A stretch of 64,000 bases of DNA from assembly GCA_018806985.1 (NCBI GenBank), contig JADANN010000461.1, positions 3,681,276 to 3,745,275 on the forward strand, read 5' to 3'. Positions 26,001 through 39,997 of this stretch are shown piece by piece (position 1 is the first letter of the stretch; the number at the start of each line of letters is the position of its first letter). A program made the position numbers and the translations under genes. Source of the DNA: Angiostrongylus vasorum (lineage: Eukaryota; Nematoda; Chromadorea; Rhabditida; Metastrongylidae). Below the pieces are notes generated by a model. That model made no database searches. It was not told where the DNA came from and saw only the letters and a list, made by a program, of their open reading frames with translations.

Positions 26001-26349
26001 GGCGTGGGAATGAACGGATGATCACGTGTGTGTTGCAAAGTATTCCTAACCACCGTGCTACATGCTTTCTCTTCCACTTCCATATGTAAAATAAATAGTT
26101 AGCATCGAAAACTTACAAATTTCACACACAAGAATTCTCGACGACCACGGTATAGTCAACTAACCAGTTCAGCAGTTATGTAACTCTAAAGCGCTTATCG
26201 TTTTATGTTTGTTTAACATCCCGAGAACTAATTTTAATATTTAAGGTGCTATAAAACTAATAAATGAAGTCGATGAACCGGTGAATGGAGTGGACGAATA
26301 CGTGGACACCATGCTAAAGCAAACCATCGACAACCTCATAGGCTTATAG
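14054..26349 (+). CDS. Unidentified multi-exon gene, at least 9 exons, 5' end not found
   Basis: Phase-compatible exons: 14054-14292, 17713-17846, 20508-20574, 20613-20786, 21409-21588, 21850-22009, 22071-22169, 22372-22542 and 26246-26349 (TAG). They give about 440 residues without a stop. I do not recognise the family. The product is mostly helical and soluble-looking, with no membrane segment. Near the C-terminus is a disordered Pro/Arg stretch (VEPPRPQRPQ), then GRRVSF, which fits the PP1-docking RVxF consensus and lies at the last splice junction. Several acceptors end in AAG rather than CAG (before 14054, 22071 and 26246). One intron is only 38 bases; others are 3.4, 2.7 and 3.7 kb and full of SINEs. 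A poly(A) signal follows 22 bases after the stop. The first exon starts in phase 1, so at least one upstream exon is missing. The MELK-like gene begins 1.3 kb downstream on the same strand; a shared operon cannot be shown. Confidence 0.72.
14360..14638 (-). CDS. Probable terminal exon of an unidentified minus-strand gene nested in an intron
   Basis: On the minus strand an acceptor (TATTCTTTTAG) opens a 92-codon frame ending in TGA at 14360. The translation is balanced and contains EISWFKSENGHYFCTACID followed by CAKLDDNVKCQGN, that is four cysteines as C-x2-C...C...C. I do not recognise it. It lies wholly inside the intron 14293-17712 of the opposite-strand gene, only 68 bases from the preceding exon. 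A candidate upstream exon ends near 14688 (donor GTCAGG), but an in-frame stop leaves its start unclear. It could still be a chance frame, since no poly(A) signal was found just after the stop. Confidence 0.4.
   Translation of the reverse strand, partial: NQKFQGIEIETSNFQAIQHTGSSFKYYGTDEETTKKIHLVDSRQRAEISWFKSENGHYFCTACIDINAAGALCAKLDDNVKCQGNLLYIEIR
14852..15000 (-). mobile_element. S2 SINE-like repeat, partial
   Basis: Body GATATTTGTAAAACTCCGGA then head TAACGCGTTCACCACCCACA; intronic. Confidence 0.65.
15001..17252. other. Intronic stretch, no further exon supported
   Basis: Within the 3.4 kb intron of the + gene. Frames at 16150-16344 (-) and 16325-16555 (+) lack convincing splice context. 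Confidence 0.35.
17253..17549 (-). mobile_element. S1 SINE copy
   Basis: Nearly full length, with a small insertion around 17384-17405 (TGGTTTCTGGTATGGTATCC). Lies in an intron of the 14-26 kb gene, about 160 bases before an exon. Confidence 0.85.
18016..18060. repeat. Perfect 22-bp palindrome with one-base loop
   Basis: AAGTTATCTTTACCGTAGTA followed by AT, a single T and the exact reverse complement. Sits 170 bases after exon 17713-17846 in an intron. It can form a hairpin in DNA or RNA. Confidence 0.9.
18290..18495 (+). repeat. R5 partial copy
   Basis: TTTCTTTCTGATGGTTTATT, CCACTGATAGCTTATCC and CGAACGAGTTTATTGACTAG resemble the left part of the other R5 copies; weak. Confidence 0.4.
18976..19164 (+). 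CDS. Orphan 62-codon ORF, function unknown
   Basis: ATG-initiated frame with KAPFSKPLTYNYRQLPDGTW near its start and a Ser/Asp/Lys-rich end. It lies inside a long intron of the 14-26 kb gene, 0.2 kb before the RTE LINE remnant, and may be transposon-derived. No homology recognised. Confidence 0.25.
   Translation: MKAPFSKPLTYNYRQLPDGTWKNERIEQLKRWRTIPSINYSTFVVDDSLKVSESDNERSFKK
19340..20231 (+). mobile_element. RTE-clade LINE 3' remnant, reverse transcriptase end and tail
   Basis: Frames in series with several shifts read LRFADDIVLITPN (the FADD form of the RT active site), SYIYLGREINMMNDLAPELS, then KIRWAGHVMRMNDNRWTRA and WRPLESPDDQRDYR just before a stop at 20216. The tail AGGTGACAGGTGACAGGTGA is the short tandem typical of RTE 3' ends. 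5' part missing. Confidence 0.82.
20917..21192 (-). mobile_element. S1 SINE copy
   Basis: From AGGATAGCAGGGTAACGCTC to ACTGCGCTACACGCGTGCC; intronic, reverse to the host gene. Confidence 0.85.
23095..23336 (-). mobile_element. S3 SINE-like repeat
   Basis: S3 family, reverse here. Read on the minus strand it starts GGCGGATGGCACAGTGGAAG (A-box-like) and CTGGTTCGATCCCGCCCC (B box), a tRNA-derived head distinct from S1 and S2. The body ends with CACTTCTCACATTCAATTCG read on +. Confidence 0.7.
23676..24078 (-). mobile_element. R4 retroposon copy with (CTTA)n tail
   Basis: Flanked by CTATGCACATA at 23665-23675 and 24079-24089. On the + strand it begins with five CTTA units, the expanded tail in reverse, then GTGAACGGCCCGTCCTCACT. 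Lies in the last intron of the 14-26 kb gene. Confidence 0.8.
24320..24440 (+). repeat. Tandem repeat, 42-43 bp unit, about 3 copies
   Basis: Units start at 24320, 24363 and 24405 with GTGATYGTTYCKGGAGATA; the last unit is diverged. Intronic. Confidence 0.85.
24560..24700 (+). mobile_element. Degenerate tRNA-headed SINE fragment
   Basis: GAGTGAGTAGCGCAATATTA (A-box-like) followed by CAGGTCCTGGTTCGACGTCG (B-box-like) and CCCAACCAAGCCGCTGATCC. Diverged from S1, possibly a related family. Confidence 0.5.
25050..25300 (-). mobile_element. S3 repeat, body only
   Basis: GCGGATCTCAGCATTTATTC and CATCATTGAATTCTGGTCCA match other S3 bodies; head missing. Confidence 0.55.
25643..25922 (+). mobile_element. 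S1 SINE copy
   Basis: Head GGTGCGTGTAGCGCAGTGGT, tail TTATCCTTTTTATCCTTTTA. Directly followed by a reversed S1 head fragment at 25930-26075. Confidence 0.85.
25930..26075 (-). mobile_element. Partial S1 SINE, head half only
   Basis: Reverse S1 block from GTATCCCCAGAAAGGTACGC to CCTAACCACCGTGCTACATG, abutting the preceding copy tail-to-body. Confidence 0.6.
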
Positions 26350-26371
26350 TGACATTACTTGTATCGATTAT

Positions 26372-26377
26372 AATAAA
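26372..26377 (+). terminator. Poly(A) signal AATAAA of the 14-26 kb gene
   Basis: A canonical AATAAA lies 22 bases after the TAG that closes the last exon at 26349. It supports 26246-26349 as a true terminal exon. Confidence 0.7.
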
Positions 26378-26614
26378 TATTTTATATATTGTGATCTACG
26401 TTACAATGAGAGAGAAAGGAAAAAGGGCAACTTGAGCTTGGAAATCTCCTAACTTCTATTTTAGACATGAACTTCCACTGATTCAAGGATTCCATTTGAT
26501 CTTCTGCTAGAAATTTCCTTTGCATCTCCACTTCATCCACTGCAATTCCACTCATCCGTTCATCTTTCCGCATTTTCTTCTGTTCAAAAAACTCTTTCCT
26601 CTGAATGGAACCTC

Positions 26615-26985
26615 GTCTCGTCGTAGCTGGGAGGTGTTCCTGGGTGTAGGGCTTCGATGTACAGCGGGGGATTCATCTCTCCAGCAGGGCTTTCTAAGTT
26701 GACAGGGAATCCGACCTTTCCATCAGGAAGTCCAACTAAGAATAGAACAATATCAGGATCCTACACCGTCCTGGAATCAAGCTAGTCATGGTGGGAAATC
26801 TCCCTGTGATCCACAAGGGCCGCGACTGCCTGTGGTGGTTACGACCTGGGGCAGACTTTGGCCAGGCTATCTTCTGGGCTCTAGGGAAACACGGTGGCTA
26901 AGCCAGCAACCCCCGAAAAAGCGGAAATTATGCTGAGACCCGCACAACCAGTGAAGACGGGCCATCCAAATATCCAAGTAAGTGT
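26615..26985 (+). mobile_element. R4 retroposon copy, 5'-truncated
   Basis: Begins inside the element at TCGTAGCTGGGAGGTGTTCC and ends CCAAATATCCAAGTAAGTG. Lies between the unknown gene and the kinase gene. Confidence 0.7.
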
Positions 26986-27624
26986 TAAAAACTCCTTAAT
27001 TGGTAACAAATATGAACAAAGAAGCAAAAAAAAGCAAATGCTAATGTCTGATGTAGAATGGATGGTAGAAACTATTTCTACCTCAACTTTTTTTAAATCA
27101 AATTTCTGTTGTTGATGTGATGAATGTCTGAAGCAATCACAAATAGCCGCATTTCATCGCCGATTCAAAGAACTGAACCATACAAAAAAGGCCGTAAAAG
27201 ACGAAGGAAAATGATCTGATGACGAGAAACAAAAGAAAGACCATGTAGAAATACAATAAGTGTAATTTAGTAGCCAATAGTAATTTTTTTTGCAAACCAC
27301 ATCGTGTCTGAGATTCCGCGCTCTGTTCGAAATTATGTTGCGCGCGAAAGTCGTCGATTCGAAATTGGGCGAAATAGGTACTGGCTTCACTAAGTAGCAT
27401 TCGCGATTTAACTGAACTTATTCTTAAGGATATTTCTTTATCTGTATATTAAGTAGGTATTTAGTATTAGGCATGTGTCCTATTCTCGCTTTTATAATTC
27501 TTAAGCCAAAAGGATTTCGGTCCTTGGTTTCATACAAGGCGACTTTTGTTTACACCAAGATTTTTTTCGTTTTTTGAATAATGTTTTTTAGGCTGCTTTT
27601 CGTTGTTTTCGGGTATCATCTTTA

Positions 27625-32178
<4,554 letters not shown>

Positions 32179-33879
32179 TTTCGATACTTTTTATCTTTGT
32201 TAACTCACAGTACTACGTCATAATTACTAGACTGACTGCGCAGTTGTACATACCCATACCTCGTTGTCACTAATGGAAGATTACTAAGCTTACTTATCAT
32301 GCACGAATTTGAAAGATTCGTGTATCGTCTTCTAATGTCCACAAATCGATTTTTCACAATCTAGTTTCCTTTGTACAGTGTATTTGGTTATTTTAGTATT
32401 GTTGGGGATATCAGTTCAGCTCACATGGTTTTATTCCATAAATCTGATTTCTAGCTTGTAGTTGTGATATTTTCGAAGTTTATTTCTTGACGGAAAGAAG
32501 AACACAAATCGAGAGTGGCAGTTTGATGCTTTTGAGCTGAAATTCAGAATTCGTTAAGGACTATGCTCTTTTCTTTCTTTCGATGTAAATGTCTTTCAGA
32601 TATGTTTGGGTTTAGTAGTGCATTTTTTCGGATACGGTATGGTGACCACTATGCTTTCAGATCGTCTGTTAACATGCGTGTTTTGTTTTAATTCGGATAC
32701 CATCCTGAACTCTCTCGCAGTTTCGAAATATCGTTCCTAGTTGAAATATCGTTTCACTGACGGTTTATGTATGCCAATTGGAAACTAGATAATGAACTAC
32801 ATTGATTTCTATAGAAGTATAAGGAGGGAATTAAGTCGTAAAAGTTCAATAAGTCCTGGTTCAAAGAAATGAGAAGAGCATTAACTAATCGCACTTGTGA
32901 TGAGGCTAAATCATCGTACTTTGGTATCAGCTGAATTACTGCTTGCAGTTTGTGTTTTCCATTCTTGAAATTCGGTGTCCTTCAGCAAATCAAACTGAAA
33001 TCTTGAAGATTTCGTACTATCCTCATGAATTGTTCTGAATGAGTTGACAAGAGGTTAATACATATTTCTTAGTTATCGATCTTTTTATCCTATGTGAATA
33101 ACGCATGAATGATCTCACAGTTCAGAAAACCAGGACTCATCTGAAAAAGACCAAGTTCTTGAAACGTTGGCAATCAGAAGTGACCACATATCAGTACATT
33201 CAAGACAGTCCGTAGAAACAGAGTAATTTGTTCATCTCTGCTGAGATTAATTGGGAATCGGTGTTTCAACTTTATAATTTCTATTCTTTGGTGCATTTTA
33301 AACATGGGCCTGACTTTATCGTTGGCGGTTACAAGACTGCCACAAAATTCATTGATGTGGTACTCAAGGAATTCACATTTCTTCTGGACTGTCACAACAT
33401 TGGGTACGGACAGCACTTTAAGATCTTAATAGGTTGTTCGAAAACTAATGCACGATTGCACAACTTTTCTTTAAGGGGGGATTGCCTTAGTTCGGAATAG
33501 ACTTTGTTGATCGGAATAAAAATCACCAGAATCTACAGATTTTTATCTAAAATAAACGAATTTCGTTGTTTACATCGCATAAAATTCTGGAGTTCCGGAG
33601 GTAATGTAGTCGTTGAATGGAATTACAGACTGGGATTGCATTTTTGACATAGGAAGTTGTCGCGATACTTAAGGAAATGATACTTAGTAGGAAAAAGCTC
33701 AATGGGGTACCATGGGTGAGACGGAGTTTCGTGTACTACAGCATGTTCAGCCTCTACAGTATCGATAATGCGATGTGTCGAGCTTTCTTCACTTTGAAGC
33801 CTTTAGATCCTCCGAAACAGCTATGACAGTTAACAATCTTGCGATGAATGACAACTACGGATGTGATAAGGATTTTGTG
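32179..33879. other. Region after the kinase gene, no gene recognised
   Basis: AT-rich likely 3' UTR and intergenic DNA. No AATAAA was found close to the stop, so the kinase transcript end is unknown. Confidence 0.35.
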
Positions 33880-34380
33880 CGAGTGACGGTAAAATATCTG
33901 TAGGTTTGGTTTCTTTCTGGTGGTTTGTTTTAACACGTAGAACTATGTTGTTGTCAAATGATAGCTTGTAGAACACAGATGTTCTGCTGAACGTTAGTAG
34001 GGAGAACCTCTATTTTGAACCTGCAAATGTACAAGAAACCGTTTTCTGAACGACTTCACTAACCACAAATTAGGGTGCTAGTTGCTGAAATAGGGACCCA
34101 TAAGTTGTAAAGCACTTGCAAATACTGACAGTAGTGCGTTTGTGTGATGAACCATAGTGGCATGTAGTAAATTGCGCCATAAATATTTTTCATATCCATG
34201 GAACGACAAAGTCTTCTTTACAGTCCGTTCATATTCACAACCCACAACAAAGTCTTCTAGTTATTGAAAAGCTATTGTTTATGTTCAAAAACTATCAACT
34301 CCATAAAGAATAAAAGTTAGGCGTCGCTCAGTCCGCAGCAAACTCGAGATTAGGCGTCGTCGCGTTATTCTTTAGCGGAG
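33880..34380 (+). repeat. R5 dispersed repeat
   Basis: Second copy, same block order (TTGTTGTCAAATGATAGCTT, GTTTGTGTGATGAACCATAG, ATTAGGCGTCGTCGCGTTAT). It lies 1.7 kb beyond the kinase stop. Confidence 0.6.
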
Positions 34381-35110
34381 TAATTCTGCAAAATTTTGCA
34401 CATCTGTGCATATATTTCCTTTCATTAAATCCTTGAACTCATCGTCATCAAGAGCACATGTACGTCTCCGATCTTCTCATCGTCAAGATCGGACTCGCCA
34501 CAACAAAAGCTTCTAAATCGACGTTGCACTGTGCGTTCGTTAATACTACGTTAGCTCCGTTCCTCTTAAATGTTTCCATCTTGTTTGCAGTCGAGCTTCA
34601 ATTCGTAAAGGTCACGTGTACGCTGTTTTGACATTTAAATTTCTAATCCGTAGAATTTGCGAGGAGTACAGTTTAGGTTGTAATTCAACTATGCAGAGCG
34701 AAAGTTCGCTTCTCTTTTCCTTTTCTTTTTTTTCTTTCACGTTTTCTATCCGAAAACAAAGAGTTGCGAATAGTTCTTCACATTTTATTGGATGGCATCT
34801 ATAGGTCCATTACCGTAATATGAAGCAAGATAGCTGTTTTTTTTCTTTTATTTATGTTACTTTTACCAGAGCAGTTCGTAGAAATTTAGTTGCGAACCTT
34901 CTATGCGATCCTTTGCTGTTTACACATGTTGCATGATTGTTATACTGATTCAATCTTCTTTTTTTTTAAACAGTAAATCTATGCTACATAGCTCATATTA
35001 GTGACTTCTGGAAAATAAGATGAAGCTTAAAGCACTAGCTCTTTTCAGAGCCACCGATGTTTCCTTTCTAAGGTTTGAATAGTATTACTACATTAGAGAG
35101 AATAAGCTAC
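34381..35110. other. No gene recognised
   Basis: T-rich intergenic sequence. Confidence 0.35.
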
Positions 35111-35213
35111 CTGAGTCTTGGCTAGATTTTGTAATGTTGCCTTGAGCTTGTCCACGTGCTCATCGACGTGTTTCTGCGTCAGCTCTCGCAATTGCATTTG
35201 GTCGAAATGAAAC
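35111..35213 (-). CDS. Possible internal exon, coiled-coil-like, minus strand
   Basis: Between an acceptor (TTAATAAG) and a donor (CAG|GTAGCTT) on the minus strand lies a 34-codon frame containing MQLRELTQKHVDEHVDKL, a heptad-like charged helix. Neighbouring exons were not located. It overlaps the expected span of the + strand exon at 35512, so at most one of the two may be right. Confidence 0.3.
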
Positions 35214-35511
35214 CTTATTAAGTTCTTGTTCTCTTATCTTCGGGTAATATCATGGTGTTTCATATCATAGTATGTGATTACAGTCGGTTAGGTGTAAAAT
35301 TCCCTGAGATACTAATATCAGGTCATAGAAATTTCCACGGTCAACAAGGGAAGGCGTCTGTGCTGAAGAACAAGGAATGTCTTAACAGGTTGTCTACCGT
35401 CCTGTGGAGTAGTACACCGAACGAGGACTCAACATGTCAGTGAAGAGAGAACTCAAGGGTTCGTAATGTTGCAGAACCTGACCACCTATTTGTGTATCGT
35501 ATTAATTGCAG

Positions 35512-35577
35512 GAAAGGGAAAAAATAAAAGAACTCTTACAGCACGCACTTGATGTGAAGACAATTCTACCCAAGTAG
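35512..35577 (+). CDS. Possible terminal exon of an unidentified + strand gene
   Basis: After an acceptor ATTAATTGCAG a 21-codon frame reads EREKIKELLQHALDVKTILPK and stops. The sequence is helical and charged. It is too short to identify, and no upstream exon in matching phase was found. A chance frame is quite possible. Confidence 0.25.
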   Translation, partial: EREKIKELLQHALDVKTILPK

Positions 35578-35984
35578 TCTTTACACGATAATGGTAGATT
35601 CTTTGATATTCATATGCTTATTTTCCCTTTTTTCTTCTAATTTTATATCGTTCGTGGTTCACATCCCAATTCCAGCTGGCTGCATTGAACTACTACACCT
35701 GCGATTCCAACTGAATTTTTCAATAGTTTCGCATTTTACTCATTCCTCCTACAGCGCTTGTTATTCAGCAGAAGAACTAGAAGGAAACTCTGGTAATATA
35801 TTGTGATTTGTAGAGGTTGCAACAATCTAGCTGTCACTCATTAGATCTGTAACTTTTCCATTCTGAATGAATTATTAAGCCGTCCAATTCTTCGCTTCTA
35901 ATAAGGCATTTTGCAAATGTTCGTTATGAGTTGACCAATTTACAGTAGATCTGACTTGTTCTCTACAAGGTTTATTTAGAACAA

Positions 35985-36215
35985 GATAAGATGTCAGCGA
36001 CAATATTTTTACACCCGACCTGTCATCACATCTACTGTGCGGGTTACCAGCACTTAGTGCATTCGATTTGTTCCCTCGCATCCTTCATCCACCAAGGTCT
36101 CCGAATTTTCCGCGGATATGATTGAAGATTATCGTCTTCTTTATGAATGTCGCTGAATGTTGGTCGAGTTAATTCTCCTTGGATATCTGAGCAAGAGCGT
36201 TCCCAGTCAATGGCA
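35985..36215 (-). mobile_element. S3 repeat, body only
   Basis: Contains CATCCACCAAGGTCTCCGAA and GAATGTCGCTGAATGTTGGT, as in the 25.1 and 56.4 kb copies. Confidence 0.55.
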
Positions 36216-36580
36216 ATAATCGCAAGCTTAGGTTATAACCGCTTATAGCAATAGTAGCAATACTTAATACTTGATACTTGAATGGCCCGTCCTCACTGGT
36301 TGTGCGAGTCCCAGCATGATCTCCATTTTTCGGAGATTTGCTGGTTAAGCCATTATGGTTCCCTAGAGTCCCGAGGTCAACCTGACTAAAGTCTGCCCCC
36401 AGGTCTTCACCTCCACAAGAACTCGCAGCCCTTGTGGATCAGAGAGAGATTTACCACCATGCGACTTTGCTACCAGGACGGTGGTGGATCCTGGTATTGG
36501 TTTACTCTTAGCTAGGCTTCCTGATGGAAACGCCGGACTCCTTCTCGGCTTGGGAGACCCTGCCAAAGGATGAATCCCCC

Positions 36581-37437
36581 TATAGAAAACATTCCTCACG
36601 AACATTGGAATGTTCTCTATGTAAAAATCTTCAAATACGTCCTCCCATGACTTTTCTCCATGACGATCTGAGAACCTTATGTAAACCTTTTTCAAATCTT
36701 GAGAAATGTTTCCAGGCCCCATCTTTTCGAATATACTGTCGCCCCTCCCTCCCTACTGTAGCCTGACTCCGCCCAGCGCAAAAGGTATCTAAACGGCTCC
36801 ATGGCTACCTAAGCTCATGTCATAGCAATGCTGCGCAAGTCACCATGTCCTCTCCTCACATCCATCTCATGTCATAGCAATGCTGCCCAAGTCACCATGT
36901 CCTCGCCTCACATCCATCTCATGTTACAGCAGTGCTGCCCAAGTCACCATGTCCTGTCCTCACATCCATCTCATGTGATAGCAATGCTGCCCAAGTCACC
37001 ATGTCCTGTCCTCACATCCATCTCATGTGATAGCAATGTTGCCCAAGTCACCATGTCCTGTCCTCACATCCATCTCATGTGATAGCAATGCTGCCCAAGT
37101 CACCATGTGCTCTCCTCACATCCATCTCGTGTCATAGCAATGCTGCCCAAGTCACCATGTCCTTTCCTCACATCCATCTCATGTAGTAGAAGTCACATGA
37201 CAATCTTTTCACTGCGCCTATTTATTACTTGTATCATTGTTGTATTAACTGCACAGTTGTATTGTTATGCCACAATTGTTGTATTATGATATACGGTTTA
37301 ATTACCCAAGTTTGAGGTGTTCGGGATTGTGACTACTAAACGCAGGAACTCCCGCGTGGCACAGACAAAGGCGAGCAGCTAATCCCGACCAAATCTACGC
37401 AACAACTTGGTATTCCTATATCAGCGAGCCGTCCCAA
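36581..37437 (+). repeat. 5' LTR
   Basis: Homologous to 40236-40830 from TATAGAAAACATTCCTCACG at the start to CGAGCCGTCCCA at the end. It is about 260 bases longer because a 52-base internal unit is present seven times instead of twice. Several substitutions separate the two LTRs. The ends are TA...rather than the usual TG. Confidence 0.85.
36816..37179 (+). repeat. Seven tandem copies of a 52-bp unit inside the 5' LTR
   Basis: Units start at 36816, 36868, 36920, 36972, 37024, 37076 and 37128, each beginning close to CATGTCATAGCAATGCTG and ending TCACATCCATCT. Being 52 bases they shift frame each time, yet give a spurious 84-codon ORF. Confidence 0.9.
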
Positions 37438-39734
37438 CGGATTTTGGTGCATTGACCAGGAATCGAACCAGGGTCGCCCGCGTGGGAGGCGAGCATTCTA
37501 CCACTGAACCACCAGGTACCTATAACCTACGACGCCAGCAGCGAATCGATTATAACAAATTTCTCAATCCCTCATTAGCAGCAACTCCAAATGTTTCACT
37601 GATCCTTAACATTCTATCCCTATTAGCCCTTCTGGGACAATGCTCAGCAGCAAATTCGAACCGGCATACCAACTTCCGCCATATAAAATGCATCAAAGGA
37701 GGAATACAACCCACTTCACCTAGCAACACCCTTTACCAGGTATGTGCAGACGGTTACTGTAAAACGTTAGAAACGCCAGAATCCAATGAGATAGTCAGTC
37801 TTCCACCGCATATAATTCCTCACGAGCACAAAATTCAATGGAAACTCGCTGATAATCAATCAACCGTTATTATTGAAACAGTATGTCGACCGTCACCATT
37901 CTGCGAACACCTCAACTGCGTACTATGTGCGGAGCTAATTTTCATTCCCGAATGCTGGCCAACAGGTGCAATACTAGCATCAGCAATTGCCATCTATTGC
38001 ATTGTTACCGGCTGCTACGTACTACTATACGTACCACTCACTCTCGGAAAACCAATACGAACAATATTCCGCTTTATTTGGTATGCAATACAATCGGCAA
38101 TCACAAGTTTGAATCGGAAAATCAGAAGATCTCGCTCCACACATCAAAACATCAAACTCAGCAAATTGATAATGATCGCAATGTCACTTACGCTCATATG
38201 TAACGGTTGTCAACAGGTAAATCTGTTTTCCCATATAACCACACTACAGGCAAGAACAGAGAGGCCAATTTTGCGACGTCGAACTCTCCGAAGTCTTAAA
38301 AATCAACCCTTTCACAGAGAGGCTTGCTTTAAACTACTTCACAACGAAACATCGCCACATGAAATAAGAATCGAATGGAAGTCATTATCATTTACTTGCG
38401 AACCCGAAACGGACTTATTTACTCGAGATACGGCGCACCACGTCATCCACAGCATGCGATGTCCACACACAGGATCATGTAAAGAGGAGAAGTGCGCAGG
38501 AATAAATTCCACAAGTCCCAAACCTAATAGCCTGCGTTGAATCTTGTGGAGGTCCAGGTTGCGACTGTTTTTATTGGAGCTCTGGATGCCTATTGTACCG
38601 CATTTACTTATCCCCAACGTCTTCAACAATCTACGAAATCTTCCACTGCAATTGCTGGAAAGAATCTGCCAAAGTGGAAATCACATACTTCAACGCTATT
38701 CAGCGGACAAAGCAGTCCTACGTTACGCAGCTACAACCAAACATTCCGTTCAAACACCAGCTCTTCACGCTCACACTTAGCTCCATAATAGTGCCACCTA
38801 TTCCAGAACTCAACACACTATTCATATCCGACGGAAAGCGAAAAGCAATCTGGAACTCCCACATAACGCCACCTCTTAGATGCGCGGACCAAGCATCAGC
38901 TGAACACATTAATTGCTCGATGGAAGGCGATTGCATCTGCTATCCAGCGGAAATGCAGGCTAATTGCAGATGTGAAGATGTAAAAATCGCATCATGGTTC
39001 AACAACGTGCAAAACAGGCTGCCTATAATCCTCCCTTCGATATCGTTCCAACAAAACCAAGAAGGAGAAATCACTGCAAAAGTCTTCAGTGTGACAACAG
39101 CAGAAATGATCCTCAGTATTTGGAATGAACTCGAAACCAACATCGTAGTAGATAAAGATATATGTACTGTGGACGATACCGTACTACATGGATGTTATCG
39201 CTGCCGCAAAGGATCAAAAGCACAGGTGCGATGCAAATCATCAAGGCCTATCCAAGCAGAAATAGTATGCCCTTCAGCGACCTTCTCAATACCGTGCGAC
39301 AACGATGGTCAGCACTCAGTACTCCAATTTAGCTTCAGTCACGCCAGAATCGACGAAAAATGTACGGTCACATGCGGGTTCACACCTACTACTTTCGCAA
39401 TAAGAGGCCTACTAAAATTCACGAGCGTTGCTAATGGCATACTGGACACGTGGCTGAAAGGACAGGCAAACACGGATTTCGAACTCCAATGGCCAGATTT
39501 CTGGCACATAGCCGATATATTCATGAATTATCATAAAACACTTATTGCTGTCTCTATCTTCTAATTATAATATTCGTCCTCACCTACGCATGCCTAGCTA
39601 CTTGCACAATCGAAGTCGGATTATGTATGTTGAAAGCAATCAAGTTACTTCTACGAAATATCGGCAGACTAATTTGCGTCATCCGCCTAATTCCGTGTGA
39701 AAAGTCAACTCCCACGCACACCAAACTACTGTAG
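37407..39734 (+). pseudogene. Env-like glycoprotein gene, phlebovirus Gn/Gc type, broken by two frameshifts
   Basis: Three frames in series: to 38540, then a second frame ending at 39564, then a short third frame from about 39561 to 39734. The first contains a signal-like hydrophobic run (LILNILSLLALLGQC) near residue 65, and two further hydrophobic segments near residues 185-210 and 255-270. Around the first break, in the second frame, is the cysteine-rich ESCGGPGCDCF typical of phlebovirus-type Gc proteins. The second part is cysteine-rich throughout. The third frame supplies a hydrophobic membrane-anchor-like stretch. The open frame starts upstream inside the LTR and runs through the tRNA-like segment, so the true start codon is missing, as expected for a normally spliced env message. 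Breaks lie near 38525-38540 and 39555-39564. Confidence 0.78.
37445..37514 (-). other. Primer-binding site extended into an antisense copy of tRNA-Gly(CCC)
   Basis: The + strand begins TGGTGCATTGACC, complementary to a tRNA 3' end including CCA. The complementarity then continues: read on the minus strand there is a D-arm TGGTTCAGTGGTAGAA, an anticodon loop CTCCCAC and a T-loop GGTTCGATTCC. It stops at tRNA nucleotide 5, and the 5' acceptor strand is replaced by unrelated sequence, so it cannot fold as a working tRNA gene. Nuclear tRNA genes lack CCA, so this is a reverse-transcribed primer, not a gene. The usual PBS is about 18 bases. Confidence 0.8.
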
Positions 39735-39997
39735 ACCGCTCAGCATATGGCATGTTCTAATTTTCTATTCAACGTGCTCTGCTATTTTACCGTACTATTC
39801 ACTACTGTTTTTTCACCATACAACACTCTCACTGGTAATCAGCATCAACATCAATACGACGACCTAGTATATCAACACGCAATGCTGCACCATGTATCAC
39901 CACCATAAGGAACAGTCCAGCATCGCTACCACGTCACAGGTTTCATTACAGTCAACCGCACAATAACATTATTAAGCAATTCCAGAGGTCAAACAAA

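Noticed and set aside
36828..37289. Long + ORFs rich in HPS/CPSPH repeats
   Set aside because: They are translations of the 52-bp LTR tandem array.
37445..37514. A functional tRNA-Gly gene on the minus strand
   Set aside because: The 5' acceptor strand does not match, CCA is encoded, and it sits exactly at the PBS of an LTR element.
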